Assembly: GCF_036013745.1 (NCBI RefSeq)
Contig: NZ_CP107880.1
Location: 10,044,001-10,108,000 of the forward strand
Reading direction: 5' to 3'
Length of the DNA stretch: 64,000 nucleotides
DNA from: Streptomyces sp. NBC_00483
GTDB taxonomy: Bacteria; Actinomycetota; Actinomycetes; Streptomycetales; Streptomycetaceae
This document shows, in pieces, positions 62,717-64,000 of the stretch (position 1 is its first letter; each line of letters opens with the position of its first letter). A program made the position numbers and the translations under genes. The notes below the pieces were generated by a model, which was not told the DNA's origin, searched no databases, and saw only the letters and a program-made list of their open reading frames with translations.

Positions 62717-62762
62717 GCCGCCAGTCAAGGCAGCGCGATGTTGCCCAGGCGTCTGCGCTTTT

Positions 62763-62781
62763 CGATACGCCGACGATACGC
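62763..62781 (+). promoter_or_regulatory. Tandem CGATACGC half-sites for the VanR-like regulator
   Basis: CGATACGC at 62763-62770 and 62774-62781, an 11-bp step, in the 87-bp gap between divergent vanY-like and vanR-like genes. One-turn-spaced direct repeats suit OmpR/PhoB-type dimers. Confidence 0.55.
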
Positions 62782-62803
62782 GCCGACTCGTAACGTGAAG
62801 GGC

Positions 62804-63493
62804 ATGCGTGTGCTGATTGTCGAGGACGAGCGGTATCTGGCGGAGGCCGTGCGCGACGGGCTGCGCCTGGAGGCGATCGCCGCCGACATCGCGGGGGACG
62901 GGGACACCGCCTGGGACCTGCTGAGCGTCAACACGTACGACATCGCCGTCCTCGACCGCGACATCCCCGGGCCCTCCGGTGACGAGATCGCGGGACGCAT
63001 CGTCGCCTCCGGCAGCGGCATGCCGATCCTCATGCTGACCGCGGCCGACCGCATCGACGACAAGGCCTCCGGGTTCGAACTCGGTGCCGACGACTACCTC
63101 ACCAAGCCGTTCGAGCTCCAGGAACTCGTGCTCAGGCTCCGGGCGCTCGATCGCAGGCGCGCCCACAACAGGCCGCCCGTTCGGGAGATCGCGGGTGTGC
63201 GCCTCGACCCGTTCCGCAGGGAGGTCTACCGGGACGGCCGCTTCGTCGCGCTGACCAGGAAGCAGTTCGCCGTGCTCGAAGTCCTCGTGGCCGCCGACGG
63301 CGGAGTCGTCAGCGCCGAGGAACTCCTGGAACGCGCGTGGGACGCGCACGCCGACCCGTTCACCAACGCCGTCCGCATCACCGTCTCCGCGCTGCGCAAG
63401 CGGCTCGGCGAACCCTGGATCATCGCCACGGTGCCGGGCGTCGGCTACCGCATCGAGGCGCAGCCGGAGACCGGGGGAGAGGCTCGTGGATAG
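62804..63493 (+). CDS. OmpR/PhoB family response regulator (VanR-like)
   Basis: The 229-residue protein has a receiver domain MRVLIVEDERYLAEAV with phospho-acceptor D51 in VLDRDIPGPSGDE, conserved threonine in LMLTAAD and lysine in LTKPFELQ, and a winged-helix effector (VRLDPFRREVYRDGRFVALTRKQF ... RITVSALRKRLG, written here in parts). This resembles VanR-type regulators in Streptomyces. ATG at 62804; stop overlaps the kinase GTG. It likely controls the divergent VanY-like gene in response to cell-wall stress. Confidence 0.92.
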   Translation: MRVLIVEDERYLAEAVRDGLRLEAIAADIAGDGDTAWDLLSVNTYDIAVLDRDIPGPSGDEIAGRIVASGSGMPILMLTAADRIDDKASGFELGADDYLTKPFELQELVLRLRALDRRRAHNRPPVREIAGVRLDPFRREVYRDGRFVALTRKQFAVLEVLVAADGGVVSAEELLERAWDAHADPFTNAVRITVSALRKRLGEPWIIATVPGVGYRIEAQPETGGEARG

Positions 63494-64000
63494 CGCCGTG
63501 GACAGGGAGCGCGGGCTCAGCGTCCGGCTCAAACTCACCCTGAGCTACGCCGGGTTCCTCATGCTCGCCGGTGTCCTGATGCTCGCATCGGTGTGGTTCT
63601 TTCTGCTGAGGGACCTGCCCGACGTCAAAGCCGGCATCGGCGGACTCCAGGTCCGCAGGGAGCTCGCGCTCAACTTCGCGTCGGGGGCGGCCGTCGTCAT
63701 GGCGTGCCTGCTGGTGTTCGGCCTCCTGGGAGGCTGGCTGCTCGCCGGCCGGGTGCTCGCCCCGCTGTCCCACCTCACCGACGCCACACACCGGGCCGCG
63801 AAGGGGACGCTCTCCCACCGGATCCGGCTACGGGGACGCAAGGACGAGTTCCGCGACCTCGCCGACGCCTTCGACTCGATGCTCGGTCAGCTCGAGGCGC
63901 ACGTCGCCGAACAGCGCCGCTTCGCGGCCAACGCCTCCCACGAGCTGCGCACCCCGCTCGCCGTCTCCAAGTCGCTCCTCGACGTGGCCCGCGCCGATCC
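63486..64000 (+). CDS. Sensor histidine kinase, partial (VanS-like)
   Basis: GTG at 63486 overlaps the regulator stop (63493) and opens a frame to the right edge: 171 codons with no stop. Two membrane segments (about residues 22-41 and 60-84) flank a short outer loop, followed by a HAMP domain (LLAGRVLAPLSHLTDATHRA) and the HisKA H-box FAANASHELRTPLA with phospho-acceptor His near residue 152. The ATP-binding domain lies beyond the window. The very short extracytoplasmic loop suggests sensing at the membrane. Confidence 0.9.
   Translation, partial: MDSAVDRERGLSVRLKLTLSYAGFLMLAGVLMLASVWFFLLRDLPDVKAGIGGLQVRRELALNFASGAAVVMACLLVFGLLGGWLLAGRVLAPLSHLTDATHRAAKGTLSHRIRLRGRKDEFRDLADAFDSMLGQLEAHVAEQRRFAANASHELRTPLAVSKSLLDVARAD

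Noticed and set aside
1..64000. tRNA/rRNA genes, transposases, integrases, attachment sites, and TTA (bldA) codons
   Set aside because: I looked by eye and found none convincing; the few TTA/TAA triplets noticed inside genes were out of frame. A computed scan would be needed to be certain.

Overview
The window looks like a chromosomal segment of a Streptomyces or close relative. Evidence: very high G+C with strong third-position bias, many GTG (and one TTG) starts, tight ATGA/GTGA overlaps, a Tat-exported glycosidase, and actinobacterial families such as DUF574-type methyltransferases, TIGR03086 proteins and MocR regulators. I see no tRNA, rRNA, phage, transposase or CRISPR array. Nearly everything is accessory catabolism: compact importer + enzyme + local regulator cassettes, so it reads as a nutrient-scavenging region.

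Layout. 1-3123 (minus): NCS1 permease, HyuA-type hydantoinase/oxoprolinase and the start of a DUF917 protein (hydantoin or thiohydantoin use). 3238-5682: small soil-type genes (TIGR03086, SAM methyltransferase, cupin, VOC) and a nested inverted-repeat element. 5864-8443: secreted GH127/LamG beta-L-arabinofuranosidase-like protein. 8496-19130: a sulfonate locus. Xsc, an amidohydrolase, a DUF3311 protein and a sodium:solute symporter run leftward; an IclR regulator, a MocR (TauR-like) regulator, alanine dehydrogenase and a taurine:pyruvate-type aminotransferase complete taurine -> sulfoacetaldehyde -> acetyl phosphate + sulfite with pyruvate recycling. 19283-21365: amino-acid permease and FadR-type regulator, preceded by a 51-bp near-perfect palindrome.

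21676-28879: one translationally coupled operon of an ArgH-family lyase, a polar-amino-acid ABC importer, two NodB-fold deacetylases and an MmgE/PrpD protein. The lyase + MmgE/PrpD pairing recalls iminodisuccinate-type aminopolycarboxylate degradation, and I consider this the most novel system here. 29034-34358: PHP-type (CehA/McbA) hydrolase with its own ABC importer. 34303-37884: GntR regulator divergent from a class V aminotransferase and an APC permease, with duplicated palindromic operators between them.

38214-49544: alpha-mannoside operon (ABC importer, GH38 mannosidase, ManA-like isomerase, ROK kinase, LacI regulator, DUF89 damage-control phosphatase) with a LacI-type palindrome in front. 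49554-54737: sugar MFS porter divergent from a ROK repressor, then a sulfatase and its formylglycine-generating enzyme. 54725-57029: B3/B4 protein and DMT exporter opposite an XRE-cupin regulator. 57207-60849: DctA-type symporter, LysR regulator and tartrate dehydrogenase sharing an ACCTATC box. 61011-64000: membrane EEP phosphohydrolase, VanY-like D,D-carboxypeptidase and a VanR/VanS-like two-component system cut by the right edge.

Functions were assigned by reading translated sequences against remembered family motifs; no search was run. Operators, promoters and terminators are proposals from visible symmetry.
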